Assembly (NCBI GenBank): GCA_013139635.1
Contig: WTAL01000270.1
Location: 1-32,299, forward strand
Reading direction: 5' to 3'
Source: Paracoccaceae bacterium
GTDB lineage: Bacteria; Pseudomonadota; Alphaproteobacteria; Rhodobacterales; Rhodobacteraceae
DNA length: 32,299 bases
Both the position numbers and the translations under genes were made by a program. The notes beneath the pieces are model-generated. The model had not been told where the DNA came from and did no database searches. It saw nothing but the letters and a program-made list of their open reading frames with translations. This document shows, piece by piece, positions 7,408 through 16,717 of this stretch (its first letter is position 1; each line of letters opens with the position of its first letter).

Positions 7408-7653
7408 CTATTTGAATCTTACATTCATGCTTTTCAGCGCGGAAATCTCGTTGAGCTTTTGCGCTTTTTCTACGCTTTCAAGGTCTGTGGCTTCCATGCC
7501 AAGTGGTTTTTCGGTATCTGGTCTGTCTTTCATGCCGCTGCGCATCCGTTCGGCCAAGGGCCGTGGGGCCTTGCCTCGTTTGAGCCAAAGCTCAACCAAT
7601 AGGGCAAGGCCGATAACAACGGCGATGCCGCCAAATACTTGCAGCGCCAGCAT
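7408..7653 (-). CDS. Small single-pass membrane protein between bolA and grxD
   Basis: An 81-residue protein with one hydrophobic helix at about 3-22, a basic stretch after it, and a polar tail with some heptad-like character. The ATG overlaps the bolA stop codon by one base (TAATG), indicating translational coupling, and grxD follows 19 bases after the stop. A small unnamed gene occupies this place in related Rhodobacterales as far as I recall. Nothing in the sequence gives a function; the position suggests an iron-sulfur-linked or merely co-transcribed role. Confidence 0.75.
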   Translation of the reverse strand: MLALQVFGGIAVVIGLALLVELWLKRGKAPRPLAERMRSGMKDRPDTEKPLGMEATDLESVEKAQKLNEISALKSMNVRFK

Positions 7654-7895
7654 TATGTGGGCGCTTTTGTGGTGAGCGCGAGGGCATGAAGCTCGCCCGA
7701 CGGACCGTCCATTTTGCCTTTAAGCGCTTTATACACCAGCTGATGCTGTTTTACGCGGTTCAGGCCTTTGAACTCCTCCGCCACCACGCTGGCCGCATAA
7801 TGCGCGCCGTCTCCGGCGAGGTCATCAATACGCACTTCGGCGGTGGGGAAGGCTTCTTTTATCAGCGCTTCGATTTTATCGGCTGCAATCGCCAT
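7653..7895 (-). CDS. bolA: BolA/IbaG family protein
   Basis: An 80-residue protein of the BolA fold: an N-terminal helix (KIEALIKEAFP), strands EVRIDDLAGDGAHYAASVVA, and the helix-turn with LNRVKQHQLVYKAL. BolA proteins bind monothiol glutaredoxins through a shared [2Fe-2S] cluster, and a CGFS glutaredoxin is encoded two genes downstream. GGAG precedes the ATG; that Shine-Dalgarno joins the 3' arm of a hairpin (7905-7921), so initiation could be structure-dependent. The gene lies 75 bases after purL on the same strand. Confidence 0.9.
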   Translation of the reverse strand: MAIAADKIEALIKEAFPTAEVRIDDLAGDGAHYAASVVAEEFKGLNRVKQHQLVYKALKGKMDGPSGELHALALTTKAPT

Positions 7896-7904
7896 TTGGA
7901 TACT

Positions 7905-7921
7905 CCTACTAATTTAGTAGG
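7905..7921 (-). promoter_or_regulatory. Hairpin overlapping the bolA ribosome-binding site
   Basis: CCTACTAA and TTAGTAGG form a perfect 8-bp stem around one base. On the minus-strand mRNA the 3' arm runs directly into the bolA Shine-Dalgarno (TAGGAG), so the stem would sequester part of it. As DNA it could equally be an operator dyad. It lies in the purL-bolA gap. Confidence 0.35.
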
Positions 7922-7970
7922 TTATTTAGTCCAATTTGGCACGCGGTTCAAGGGGCGGTTTGGCGCAGTT

Positions 7971-10163
7971 TCAGGCGACCAAGGCTGGCAGCCCGCTTTC
8001 AAACGCGTCTTTCACCGCCGTAAGCGGAATAAAGGCATCGGCCAACGCAACAAAATCTCCGCCAAATTGGCCGAGGCTTTGTATTGGTACGCCTGCTTTT
8101 CCGGCGGCTTCCAAAAGCACTTCAAGCTTTGCGTCCGGCACGCTCACAAGATACCGCGCTTGATCCTCGGCAAAGAGGAACTGAATCGCGGGCAGGGTGC
8201 TTGGATTCGCAACTTCCACGCCCGTATTTCCAGCGAGGCACATTTCAGTCACTGCTAGCGCAATGCCGCCGTCCGATACATCATGCACCGCTGAAAGCAG
8301 CCCAGCTTTATGCAGGCTGCGCACCAACTCTCCGGCTTTACGCTCGGCGCCTAAATCCACTTTTGGCGCGTCACCTATCTCTTGGTTAAACACGTCAGCC
8401 AGCAAAGCTGACTGGCCCAAATGCCCATGGGTTTCCCCGAGCAATACAAGCTTTTCACCGCTTTGCGGCTTCATGCGGATAATTTCGTCAGGGCTGCTCA
8501 ACAGCCCGACCGCGCCGATGGTCGGGGTCGGGTGAATGCCCGTGCCATCGGTTTCATTGTATAGCGAAACATTGCCGGAAACGATGGGCATATCAAGCGC
8601 GAGACAGGCCTCACCAATACCTTTGATACAGCCCACAAGCTGGCCCATGATTTCAGGCTTCTCAGGGTTGCCAAAGTTGAGATTATCGGTTGTGGCCAAG
8701 GGCTTGGCCCCTGTGGCGCACAGGTTGCGATAAGCTTCCGCCACGGCCTGCTTGCCGCCTTCAACAGGGTTGGCAAAGCAAAAACGCGGGTTTACGTCGC
8801 TCGTGAATGCTAGCGCTTTCGCGGTGCCATGCACCCGCACAACACCCGCATCAGAACCAGGGCGGATAACGGTATCGGCCAGCACCATGTGGTCATATTG
8901 CTCCCAAATCCACGCTCTGCTGCCATGATTAGCCGAGCCAACCAGCGCCAACAGCGCTTCGGCGGGGGAAATATCGGGCACATCGGTATAGGGCGCAGGT
9001 GTGGGGGTTTCCACCCATGGGCGGTCATATTCGGGGGCTTCGCCCGAGAGCGCTTTCAGCGGCAGGTCGGCCTTAATCTCGCCATGCAGGCGCACCAGAA
9101 AACGGTCCTCCGCAATGGTCTCGCCAACGATGGCAAAATCGAGGTCCCATTTATCAAACACTGCCTTGGCTTCGGCTTCTTTTTCAGGGCGCAGCACCAT
9201 CAGCATCCGCTCTTGGCTCTCGCTAAGCATCATCTCATAGGCGGTCATTTCTTCCTCGCGGCACGGCACCTTTTCAAGGTCCAAAATTACGCCTAGCCCG
9301 CCTTTATCTCCCATTTCAACTGCCGAGCAGGTAAGCCCTGCCGCGCCCATATCCTGAATCGAAATCACCGCGCCGGTTTGCATAAGCTCCAGCGTGGCCT
9401 CCATCAGGCGCTTTTCGGTGAAGGGGTCGCCCACCTGCACGGTGGGGCGTTTTTCCTCGATGGTGTCATCAAATTCAGCGCTGGCCATAGTGGCACCGCC
9501 CACGCCGTCTCGGCCCGTTTTGGCGCCGAGGTAAACCACGGGCATGCCAACACCAGAAGCGGCGGAATAGAAAATCTCGTCGGTATTCGCGAGGCCCGCC
9601 GCAAAGGCATTCACCAAGCAATTACCGTTATAGCTTTTGTGAAACCGCGTTTCGCCGCCCACATTTGGCACGCCAAAGCAATTGCCATAGCCGCCAATGC
9701 CTTCCACCACGCCATGCACAAGCTGGCGGGTTTTAGGGTGGGATGGCTCACCAAAACTCAGCGCATTCATGGCTGCAATCGGCCGCGCGCCCATGGTAAA
9801 CACATCACGCAAAATGCCGCCAATGCCGGTGGCTGCACCTTGGTAGGGCTCGATATAGCTCGGGTGGTTATGGCTTTCCATTTTAAAAACCACGCACTGG
9901 CCGTCGCCAATATCAACGATGCCCGCGTTTTCCCCCGGGCCGCAAATAACCTGAGGGCCCTCAACCGGCAGAGTTTTCAGCCACAGCTTGGACGACTTGT
10001 AGGAGCAATGCTCATTCCACATCGCACTAAAAATGCCCAGCTCGGTCCATGTAGGCTCTCGGCCAATTAGCTCCCGAATAAGCTGGAATTCAGCCTGATT
10101 CAGCCCGTGCTTACGGATAATTTCGGTGGTGATAGCCGGCTCGGCGGCGGTCTCGGTGGGCAT
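7971..10163 (-). CDS. purL: Phosphoribosylformylglycinamidine synthase, large subunit PurL (small type)
   Basis: A 730-residue cytosolic enzyme of purine synthesis that makes formylglycinamidine ribonucleotide from FGAR, ATP and ammonia supplied by PurQ, with PurS as third subunit. The size and the early [11 protein letters not shown] motif (49-59) identify the Bacillus-type PurL without a fused glutaminase. Two AIRS-like halves are visible: ESHNHPS and GAAGL in the first, [16 protein letters not shown] and HDVSDGG in the second. The ATG at 10163 is chosen over an upstream in-frame start because AGGAG lies six bases before it and the conserved sequence begins soon after. purS and purQ are not in this window. 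Confidence 0.96.
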   Translation of the reverse strand: MPTETAAEPAITTEIIRKHGLNQAEFQLIRELIGREPTWTELGIFSAMWNEHCSYKSSKLWLKTLPVEGPQVICGPGENAGIVDIGDGQCVVFKMESHNHPSYIEPYQGAATGIGGILRDVFTMGARPIAAMNALSFGEPSHPKTRQLVHGVVEGIGGYGNCFGVPNVGGETRFHKSYNGNCLVNAFAAGLANTDEIFYSAASGVGMPVVYLGAKTGRDGVGGATMASAEFDDTIEEKRPTVQVGDPFTEKRLMEATLELMQTGAVISIQDMGAAGLTCSAVEMGDKGGLGVILDLEKVPCREEEMTAYEMMLSESQERMLMVLRPEKEAEAKAVFDKWDLDFAIVGETIAEDRFLVRLHGEIKADLPLKALSGEAPEYDRPWVETPTPAPYTDVPDISPAEALLALVGSANHGSRAWIWEQYDHMVLADTVIRPGSDAGVVRVHGTAKALAFTSDVNPRFCFANPVEGGKQAVAEAYRNLCATGAKPLATTDNLNFGNPEKPEIMGQLVGCIKGIGEACLALDMPIVSGNVSLYNETDGTGIHPTPTIGAVGLLSSPDEIIRMKPQSGEKLVLLGETHGHLGQSALLADVFNQEIGDAPKVDLGAERKAGELVRSLHKAGLLSAVHDVSDGGIALAVTEMCLAGNTGVEVANPSTLPAIQFLFAEDQARYLVSVPDAKLEVLLEAAGKAGVPIQSLGQFGGDFVALADAFIPLTAVKDAFESGLPALVA

Positions 10164-10262
10164 GGACATCTCCTGCGCTTTGGATTTGCGCCCTTTTAGG
10201 CAGGATTGCCCGTAATTCATAGCCCTTTTATGCGGCTTTACTGCGACACAGGGCGCAGAGCG

Positions 10263-10280
10263 CCTTACCTTAAGGTAAGG
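10263..10280. promoter_or_regulatory. Perfect 18-bp palindrome, candidate operator
   Basis: CCTTACCTT followed directly by AAGGTAAGG, with no spacer, in the divergent region between purL (start 10163) and the KAS III-like gene (start 10349). Lack of a loop favours a DNA-binding site over an RNA hairpin. A TTGACC (10295-10300) and GGTCAA (10316-10321) pair follows. Which gene it controls is unknown. Confidence 0.4.
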
Positions 10281-10348
10281 GCGGCCTTGATTGCTTGACC
10301 GCTGGGCCGATACGGGGTCAAATAGGGGGGAGCAATCAGGAGCCTGCC

Positions 10349-11476
10349 ATGCACCAGCCCGTTATTTCCGGCACCGGAGTTTTTACTCCTGAAGAGGTGA
10401 TTACCAATGACGAATTGGTGGTGGCCTTTAATGCCTATGCCGACAAGTTTAACGCCGCACATGCCGATGAAATTGCGGCGGGAGAGGTGGCGGAAGTGCC
10501 ACAATCCTCCAGCGCATTTATTTTTGCGGCCAGCGGCATTGAGCGGCGGCATGTGATGAATAAATCCGGCATTCTGGACCCTGACCGGATGTATCCGACC
10601 CTAAGGCAGCGCAGTGATGATGAGCCGGGGATAATGGCCGAAATGGCCTTGGATGCTTGCCATAAGGCGCTGGCGCAGGCGGGGAAAACCGCCGCCGATG
10701 TGGATGCCGTGATCGTTGCGGCCTCCAATCTGGAGCGGGCCTATCCGGCGATTGCGATCGAGGTGCAAGACCTGCTTGGCATTGAAGGCTTTGGGTTTGA
10801 TCTGAATGTCGCCTGCTCGTCGGCTACCTTTGGTATTCAAGCTGCCAGTGATATGGTCCGCGCGGGCTCGGCAAAGGCCATTTTGGTGGTGAACCCCGAG
10901 GTGACGTCTGGCCATTTGGAGTGGCGCGACCGAGATTGCCACTTCATTTTTGGTGATGTGTGCACGGCGACGTTGATTGAGCGGAAAGAGGATGTGTCGG
11001 GGCCGCATTTTGAAGTTGTTTCGACGAAGTGCCTTACGAAGTTCTCCAATAACATCCGTAATAATAACGGATTTTTGCGCCGCAACCGGCCTGATGGCGT
11101 GGCGGACCGCCGGGATATGCAGTTTATGCAAAATGGCCGGAAGGTGTTTAAAGAAGTGCTGCCGATTGTATCCAAGCACATTCTAAGCCATTTGGAAGAT
11201 GCGGGACACAGTGCGGATGAGCTAAAGCGCCTTTGGCTGCATCAGGCCAACAAAGCGATGAACGATTTTATTGGAAAGAAAGTGTTGGGGCGGGTGCCGG
11301 AAGCGGGGGAGCAGCCCAATATTTTGCAGGAATATGCCAATACCTCTTCGGCAGGCTCCATCATCGCGTTTTCGCAATACTCAGAAGATATCGAAGATGG
11401 TGAGCTGGGGCTGATTTGCTCGTTTGGGGCTGGGTATTCAGTGGGGTCAGTGCTGTTGCGCAGAGTTGCACCATAG
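10349..11476 (+). CDS. 3-oxoacyl-ACP synthase III-like condensing enzyme
   Basis: A 375-residue thiolase-fold enzyme. The FabH catalytic triad is complete: Cys156 in NVACSSA, His298 in WLHQANKAM, and Asn331 in YANTSSAGS. It is longer than the usual FabH of about 320 residues, with an insertion near residues 25-55 and another after 220, as in the FabH-like group that condenses unusual acyl starters. It is not next to plsX, where housekeeping fabH normally lies, so it may be a second KAS III or one for a specific product. The ATG at 10349 is chosen for CAGGAG upstream; an 18-bp palindrome sits in its promoter region. Confidence 0.85.
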   Translation: MHQPVISGTGVFTPEEVITNDELVVAFNAYADKFNAAHADEIAAGEVAEVPQSSSAFIFAASGIERRHVMNKSGILDPDRMYPTLRQRSDDEPGIMAEMALDACHKALAQAGKTAADVDAVIVAASNLERAYPAIAIEVQDLLGIEGFGFDLNVACSSATFGIQAASDMVRAGSAKAILVVNPEVTSGHLEWRDRDCHFIFGDVCTATLIERKEDVSGPHFEVVSTKCLTKFSNNIRNNNGFLRRNRPDGVADRRDMQFMQNGRKVFKEVLPIVSKHILSHLEDAGHSADELKRLWLHQANKAMNDFIGKKVLGRVPEAGEQPNILQEYANTSSAGSIIAFSQYSEDIEDGELGLICSFGAGYSVGSVLLRRVAP

Positions 11477-11515
11477 TGGCGCGGTGAGGTTTCTGTTTGT
11501 TGCAGCATTGCGTAC

Positions 11516-11540
11516 GCGCCGCGCTGCGAACTTTGCGCTT
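11516..11540. repeat. Degenerate copy of the GC-rich short repeat (E)
   Basis: GCGCCGCGCTG followed by TTTGCGCTT resembles, at 20 of 25 positions by eye, the repeats at 19557-19588 and 23904-23935. It lies in the gap between two convergent genes, and a GCGCCGC/GCGGCGC pair here could act as a weak bidirectional terminator. Confidence 0.3.
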
Positions 11541-11564
11541 ACCAAGGGTGCTGCGGCGCGCCGC

Positions 11565-12005
11565 CTAGCTTTTCGCCGCGTGTTGCCGAGCCATAGCGCT
11601 ATCCACATCATTCACCCCAACCAGCTTTGCCACCAAGCGCAAAAATTGGTTCTCAGTGTGATCACGGGTGCCATCGGCCAGCACAAGGCGCCACAGATCA
11701 ACCACAAGCGCCTTTCTATCCTCATAGGGGATGGCCGCTTTAATAAGCCGGGTTAAGTGCACGGTATCTCCAGCCGTCGCCTCCACGTCTTCTGCACCTG
11801 TGCGCAGGGTTTCCGCTTCTGTGGGCGAAAGATCATATCTGTTAGCCAGAAGCTCTTCGATTTTTGTCTTTTCGCTTTCAGCGTAATCATGATCTGTGTG
11901 GGCAAGACGCACCAATAGGGCCGCGAGGGCAAGGCGGGCATCATTGGCCTCCAAAGGGTCGGGAGCGGGTTCGGCGCGCAGGCGCTTGAAGAGCGTATCA
12001 AACAT
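11565..12005 (-). CDS. TerB-like (tellurite-resistance TerB family) protein
   Basis: A 146-residue helical protein. The segment LALAALLVRLAHTDHDYAESEK with the downstream VDLWRLVLADGTRDHTENQFLRLVAKLVGV is the repeated acidic-helix pattern of TerB domains, which bind divalent metal. There is no signal peptide or membrane segment. TerB-domain proteins act in stress sensing; a lone copy without terC/D/E neighbours, as here, is common in Rhodobacterales and need not mean tellurite resistance. No clear Shine-Dalgarno precedes the ATG. phzF-like is 28 bases upstream on the same strand and is probably co-transcribed. Confidence 0.8.
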   Translation of the reverse strand: MFDTLFKRLRAEPAPDPLEANDARLALAALLVRLAHTDHDYAESEKTKIEELLANRYDLSPTEAETLRTGAEDVEATAGDTVHLTRLIKAAIPYEDRKALVVDLWRLVLADGTRDHTENQFLRLVAKLVGVNDVDSAMARQHAAKS

Positions 12006-12033
12006 AGGAGAAACTTAGCGGGTTTTGGCGCAG

Positions 12034-12927
12034 TTACAAGGGCAAGGCCGTGATTTGGCCGTGATGCACCCGCACGGCAGCGCCTTTTATGCGAATGCGC
12101 TGCAAAGCTCCGTTTTGGACATCAGCGGTAAGGCCGATGGCGCTTGGGCGCCCCATGTCTTTGCCTTGTGCTAATGGAATGCGGGTAATGCCTTCTGGCA
12201 AGGCCCCCGAGGCCAACAGCTGAGCCGCTAGAATAGCGCTGGCCGAGCCGGTCGCCGGGTCTTCGGGCATGCCATGCTGGGGCGCAAACATGCGCGCGGC
12301 ATAGCCCTCGTCCTCACGGCAATAAATATAAACCGACTGGGTTTTGGATTTTGCGGTCATTTCAAGCCAACTGGCACTCGGCGCGGCCTTGCGGAGTGCT
12401 GCGCGAGACGCGATAGGGATGTACAGAAAATCTGGTCCACCTTGCCAATGCATTGGCAAATGCTGCGCAAAGCCAATGTCTTCAGGCCGTAGCCCAAGCG
12501 CGCGCGCCGCACTCTCGGGGCTTGGCGGTGTGCCGCTCGCAAGCAAGGGCAGCACGGGCGCGGTAAATTCGGCTTGAATATCATCTCCTACGCGGGAAAC
12601 ATTCACAGGCACTAAACCCGAAACTTCCTCTAAAGTGATTTCGCACTCAAAATCACCTTCATGCGCGCGCTCGGCTAACAGAATTGCGCAGCCAATCGTT
12701 GGATGCCCCGCAAAGGGCAGCTCATAGGCCGGGCAGAAAATACGCACTTTTGCGGTGTGCGAGGGGTCATCTGGCGTTTGCACAAAAATGGTTTCTGAGA
12801 GGTTGAACTCGCGGGTGATGGTCTGCATTTGGGCATCCGACAAGCCATCAGCCGCCAACACCACCGCAAGGGGGTTTCCGGAAAAGGGAGCCTTCGTGAA
12901 CACGTCTAAAACATGGAAACTGAGCAT
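12034..12927 (-). CDS. PhzF family isomerase-like protein
   Basis: A 297-residue protein of the diaminopimelate-epimerase fold. The N-terminus (VLDVFTKAPFSGNPLAVVL) and NLSETIFVQ with Glu45, the position of the PhzF catalytic acid, are diagnostic; a second-domain PATGSASA motif near residue 225 marks the substrate loop. PhzF of pseudomonads isomerises a phenazine precursor, but most family members, including those in Rhodobacterales, have no known substrate and no other phenazine genes are nearby. AGGAGG precedes the ATG. The TerB-like gene follows. Confidence 0.9.
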   Translation of the reverse strand: MLSFHVLDVFTKAPFSGNPLAVVLAADGLSDAQMQTITREFNLSETIFVQTPDDPSHTAKVRIFCPAYELPFAGHPTIGCAILLAERAHEGDFECEITLEEVSGLVPVNVSRVGDDIQAEFTAPVLPLLASGTPPSPESAARALGLRPEDIGFAQHLPMHWQGGPDFLYIPIASRAALRKAAPSASWLEMTAKSKTQSVYIYCREDEGYAARMFAPQHGMPEDPATGSASAILAAQLLASGALPEGITRIPLAQGKDMGRPSAIGLTADVQNGALQRIRIKGAAVRVHHGQITALPL

Positions 12928-12984
12928 TGAATACCTCCTGAAAGGCTGTGCGCTTTGAAAATTAGGGAAAACGATGTTTGCGCT

Positions 12985-13650
12985 TTAACGCGCGCTGAGC
13001 CACGCCTGATTGCAGGCCACCAAAGCTTGCGGTTGCGCCGCCCAGGATTGCAATACCAGCGTATTGGCCACGCGCTGATCTTCCGGTAAAATTTGCAGCC
13101 ATGTTTTAAGGGCCAGCGTGAGTGGCGCGCTATATTGCGCAAAACTTTCGGCCTGTTGCGCCTCTGGAAGCTGAGAGGTTTGCGAAACAACCTGCACAAG
13201 CCCGACAAAATAATTGGTCAGTTGCGGGGGCGATTTATCGGTTAAGCAAGCCTGCATTGCTGTGTGCATATGTGCCGCAGAGGCGATCGGATCTGCCTGA
13301 AGGGCGCTCGAAATTGCGGCCATTTGCCCCGCATACGTGCTTAAGTCAGGGGTATCGATTGCGCTGAGAATTTGGGAGCCTTCATGGCTTTCTGTCGCTT
13401 CAATATCGGATTTCGCAACCGCAGCTACAATGGTAGGGGCCGAATCATCAGGTTCAGTTGTGAATAAATCAAACATGTCCGCACCAATTTCGCCGATCTT
13501 TGCAAAGTCAAAGTTGGCGCCGCCAGTCTCGTTACGCGTAACTTGCCCGCCCGTCGAAAGCTCAAATTTCTTTTTCCCCCCAAAGGCTTGAGGGTTGGAT
13601 ATGTAAAATGCTACGCCTATTAGCGCGAATGCCAATAAAATAAAACGCAT
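12985..13650 (-). CDS. Hypothetical protein with N-terminal membrane anchor
   Basis: A 221-residue protein with one hydrophobic segment at about residues 3-20 (signal anchor or uncleaved signal), a polar linker with GGKKK, and a mostly helical Ala/Gln-rich remainder from about residue 90. Two Cys in the C-terminal part (in MQACLTD and VACNQAW) could form a periplasmic disulfide. I do not recognise a family. GAGG precedes the ATG. It lies 57 bases upstream of phzF-like on the same strand. Confidence 0.65.
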   Translation of the reverse strand: MRFILLAFALIGVAFYISNPQAFGGKKKFELSTGGQVTRNETGGANFDFAKIGEIGADMFDLFTTEPDDSAPTIVAAVAKSDIEATESHEGSQILSAIDTPDLSTYAGQMAAISSALQADPIASAAHMHTAMQACLTDKSPPQLTNYFVGLVQVVSQTSQLPEAQQAESFAQYSAPLTLALKTWLQILPEDQRVANTLVLQSWAAQPQALVACNQAWLSAR

Positions 13651-13755
13651 GTGATAACCTCAACAATTAGCCGCCTTAGATAATAGTATCATAAAACTTA
13701 GGAAAATATTTAGGAAATTTTTATTTCGGTTAATTGGGCGGGTGAAATGAGGGTT

Positions 13756-14697
13756 TCATGAGGTGTAAAAAGAGCAAAGGTCAACATTTAGCGGGTTGTC
13801 GGTAGACTGGACTTTATCCGGCTGGGAAAGCGGCCCCTCATCAGGCAATGAATTTGGCACAGCAAGCGGCACGCCAAAAATAAAATCGTCAAATGCGAGG
13901 CCTGTTGAGGATGAATTAGTTATTTGAATACCTGCAATATCAACGGCTCCTCCGCATCGTGCAAATGCTATTGTTCCGCGCCCATTAAGGGGGAAAGAAA
14001 TTTGAGAAATTAGCGTGCCATTTTGGCGGAAAAATTTGACTTGGACCGTCGTTCCTTGCGTAGATGAATTAACCCAATGCTGCTGGTTAGTCAGATGCAA
14101 GTCAACAATAGAAAAACCAACCGCAGTTTGGTTGTCGTCAAATAGTAGGGCGACGGGCTCAATACCTATTACTGAATTATCTGACCAATCTCCGGATTGA
14201 TAAATTTGAATGCGAGGGCTCATGCTTGTTAGGTGTTTATTGCGGTTCGCACCTGCCCAACCAGTTAACATATTGGCTGGATCGCGATTATTTCCACCAA
14301 TGAAAATGGTTTGAAAGATTGAACCTTTGGAAGCCCTTCCCCCTTGCGAACTGTCAAATGTATTTCCGCTTCGGAGGCTTTCATATGCAAAATTTAGATC
14401 GAGATACACTAGCGGAGTAAGAGCCAGCGGGTCAGCAACCTGGGTTCCACTAATTTGTCCATTGATTACCTGACCTACAAAGGCGGTTGCGAAGCTTGCA
14501 CCGTTTTCGTCAAGAGTTTCGTGAATAGAAACTGCTTGATTTGACCATCTTAAGTGCTCTTCAAAGTTGATAATAGTATTTGCCTGAGACCGTAACAATT
14601 CATAAGGGATTGTTTGCAACTCCCCATTTGTATCCTGTCCGAATGCAGTTGAGGCGAAAAGGCAAGCAGCCGCAATCCCTTGGAATACCCTAAACAA
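13756..14697 (-). CDS. Secreted jelly-roll-like protein, AT-rich, overlapping pyrG
   Basis: A 313-residue protein with a classic signal peptide (hydrophobic core around residues 8-19, cleavage after AFG or AFGQ). The rest is polar, Ser/Asn/Gln-rich and beta-like; the ending [22 protein letters not shown] resembles the last strands of PEP-CTERM-type and related extracellular jelly-roll domains, but no sorting tail follows. Cys in RCGG and DLCSF may pair. The start appears to be TTG at 14697, eight bases inside the end of pyrG, so translation is probably coupled to pyrG. It is visibly more AT-rich than its neighbours, a sign of transfer. No function is assigned. Confidence 0.65.
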   Translation of the reverse strand: MFRVFQGIAAACLFASTAFGQDTNGELQTIPYELLRSQANTIINFEEHLRWSNQAVSIHETLDENGASFATAFVGQVINGQISGTQVADPLALTPLVYLDLNFAYESLRSGNTFDSSQGGRASKGSIFQTIFIGGNNRDPANMLTGWAGANRNKHLTSMSPRIQIYQSGDWSDNSVIGIEPVALLFDDNQTAVGFSIVDLHLTNQQHWVNSSTQGTTVQVKFFRQNGTLISQISFPLNGRGTIAFARCGGAVDIAGIQITNSSSTGLAFDDFIFGVPLAVPNSLPDEGPLSQPDKVQSTDNPLNVDLCSFYTS

Positions 14698-16333
14698 ACC
14701 GGCTTTGCTTTACGGCGGCCTCAATAAAGCTGGCAAAAAGCGGGTGCGGCTCAAACGGGCGAGATTTTAGCTCGGGGTGGAATTGCACACCGATATACCA
14801 AGGGTGGTCTTTAATCTCGATGGTTTCCGGCAGCTTGCCATCGGGGGAAATGCCCGAAAAAATCAGCCCGCCAGCTTCCAGCTTGTCGCGATAGCTCATA
14901 TCCACTTCATAACGGTGGCGGTGGCGCTCGGAAATCTCGGTGCTGCCGTAGATTTCGGCAATTTTTGTGCCTTCTTTCAGCACAGCGTCATAGGCGCCTA
15001 GGCGCATAGTGCCGCCCTTGTCGTCACCCTCTTCGCGCTGAATAGTGCGGTTGCCTTCCAGCCACTCTTTCAAGTGATAAACAATCGGCGTAAAGCGCTT
15101 TTCACCGGCTTCGTGGTCAAACTCCTCCGAGCCAGCGTTACCAATGCCCGCAAGGTTACGCGCGGCTTCGGTGACGGCCATTTGCATACCTAGGCAAATG
15201 CCAAAATACGGCACATTATGGGTGCGAGCATAAGTGGCGGCATTTATCATACCTTCGGTGCCACGCTCGCCAAAGCCGCCGGGCACCAGAATGGCGTCAA
15301 AGCCCTCAAGGTGGGGCGTCACGTCGTCCTCGCCTTCAAAAAGTTCCGAGTCGATCCACTCGGCCTTTACCTTTACGTGGTTTTTAATGCCACCATGGGT
15401 CAGGGCCTCGGCGATGCTTTTATACGCGTCGCCAAGCTGGGTGTATTTACCCACAATGGCAATTTTCACCTCACCCTCGGGAAGCTTAATGGCATCCATC
15501 ACTTCGTCCCACTTGGCCATATCAGGCGCGGGCGCATCGGTGATGTGGAAGGCTTCCAGCACAGCGCGGTCCATGCCTTCACGGTGATAAGCCAGCGGGG
15601 CTTCATAGATTGATTTCAGGTCCAGTGCCGGAATAACCGCCTCTGGCCGCACGTTGCAAAACAGGGCCAGCTTGGCGCGCTCTTTTTCCGGAATGGGCCG
15701 CTCGGCGCGGCACATCAGGATGTCGGGCGCAATGCCGATAGAGCGTAGCTCCTTCACCGAGTGCTGGGTGGGCTTGGTTTTAAGCTCGCCCGCCGCGGCG
15801 ATATAAGGCACCAAAGTGAGGTGCATAAAAATGCACTCGCCAAAACGTTCTTGGGAGAACTGCCGGATGGCCTCAAAAAAGGGCAGGGCTTCAATGTCAC
15901 CAACCGTGCCGCCGATTTCGCAAAGCATAAAGTCAACTTCATCATCACCGATTTCGATGAAATCTTTGATCTCGTTGGTGACGTGCGGAATAACCTGAAT
16001 GGTTTTGCCGAGGTAATCCCCACGGCGCTCTTTTTCCAGCACAGTGGAGTAAATACGGCCTGAAGAGACGGAATCAGTTTTTCGGGCCGAAACACCAGTG
16101 AAGCGCTCATAGTGGCCTAGGTCGAGATCGGTTTCAGCACCGTCATCAGTTACAAACACTTCGCCATGCTCAAAGGGGGACATGGTGCCGGGATCAACAT
16201 TAAGATAGGGGTCCAGCTTGCGGAGGCGAACGGTGTAACCACGTGCTTGCAAAAGGGAACCTAGAGCCGCTGAAGCCAGCCCTTTGCCAAGGGAGGAAAC
16301 CACGCCGCCAGTAATAAAAATATATCGTGCCAT
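14690..16333 (-). CDS. pyrG: CTP synthase
   Basis: A complete 547-residue enzyme that converts UTP to CTP with ATP and glutamine. The synthetase domain starts with the P-loop-like [10 protein letters not shown] (9-18) and has the conserved [11 protein letters not shown] (138-148). The class I glutaminase domain has Cys380 in FGICLGMQ and His519/Glu521 in VQFHPEL. In Rhodobacterales pyrG usually directly follows secG; here a WYL regulator and a GST-like gene lie between, so it needs its own promoter. A candidate structured leader is at 16345-16404. Confidence 0.97.
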   Translation of the reverse strand: MARYIFITGGVVSSLGKGLASAALGSLLQARGYTVRLRKLDPYLNVDPGTMSPFEHGEVFVTDDGAETDLDLGHYERFTGVSARKTDSVSSGRIYSTVLEKERRGDYLGKTIQVIPHVTNEIKDFIEIGDDEVDFMLCEIGGTVGDIEALPFFEAIRQFSQERFGECIFMHLTLVPYIAAAGELKTKPTQHSVKELRSIGIAPDILMCRAERPIPEKERAKLALFCNVRPEAVIPALDLKSIYEAPLAYHREGMDRAVLEAFHITDAPAPDMAKWDEVMDAIKLPEGEVKIAIVGKYTQLGDAYKSIAEALTHGGIKNHVKVKAEWIDSELFEGEDDVTPHLEGFDAILVPGGFGERGTEGMINAATYARTHNVPYFGICLGMQMAVTEAARNLAGIGNAGSEEFDHEAGEKRFTPIVYHLKEWLEGNRTIQREEGDDKGGTMRLGAYDAVLKEGTKIAEIYGSTEISERHRHRYEVDMSYRDKLEAGGLIFSGISPDGKLPETIEIKDHPWYIGVQFHPELKSRPFEPHPLFASFIEAAVKQSRFV

Positions 16334-16344
16334 GCCTGATTGGC

Positions 16345-16404
16345 CCCCGTGAGAATCGTTTAAAAGGTGAACGCGCCTTTGCGGCTTTTCGCTCTATCAC
16401 GGGG
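16345..16404 (-). promoter_or_regulatory. Candidate structured 5' leader of pyrG
   Basis: CCCCGTGA (16345-16352) and TCACGGGG (16397-16404) are perfect 8-base complements that would close a loop of 44 bases ending 11 bases before the pyrG ATG. Inside, AAAGG (16363-16367) and CCTTT (16376-16380) form a further hairpin. A possible promoter, TTGCCT (16433-16438) and TAAGAC (16410-16415) with a 17-base spacer on the minus strand, would start transcription near 16404, placing the outer stem at the 5' end of the RNA. Confidence 0.4.
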
Positions 16405-16498
16405 TTAAAGTCTTACAGATGATTAGCGGGGCAGGCAAGGGGGCAACGGCAATATCTTGTGGATAACCTCGGGTAATTTCGCAAACCTTGCGGTTAGC

Positions 16499-16717
16499 GC
16501 CGCCGAGCGTAGCGAGGCCACGGCCAGCGGCAGGCGTTTTTCAGTTTACTGAAAAATGTGCTTTTTCGACGGGGGGCTTGTCCCCCCAGGGAGAAAAAGC
16601 AAACGCGGAGCTGCCGGACAGTCCCGAGCGCGCGCCGCCTCGAGGAGCCTAAAGGCCCCCCTCGTTGGCGCGGGCCGTGCAAGCACGGCCGTGCTCGCCA
16701 GCCGCCTCGCGCTCAGC
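16499..16717. repeat. Hairpin-rich intergenic element, copy B (about 219 bp)
   Basis: Left end 16499-16525 (GCCGCCGAGCGTAGCGAGGC and on); right end 16701-16717 is an imperfect inverted copy. Inside are TTTTTCAG/CTGAAAAA (16537-16556), a nested stem GCTTTTTC/GAAAAAGC (16560-16600) around GGGGGG/CCCCCC (16571-16587), and the 18-base palindrome GGCCGTGC-AA-GCACGGCC (16673-16690). The order matches copy A while stem sequences and loops differ. The WYL regulator's last codons and stop lie inside it. With 16334-16498 (pyrG leader and promoter) this accounts for the 315-base gene-free stretch. Confidence 0.7.
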
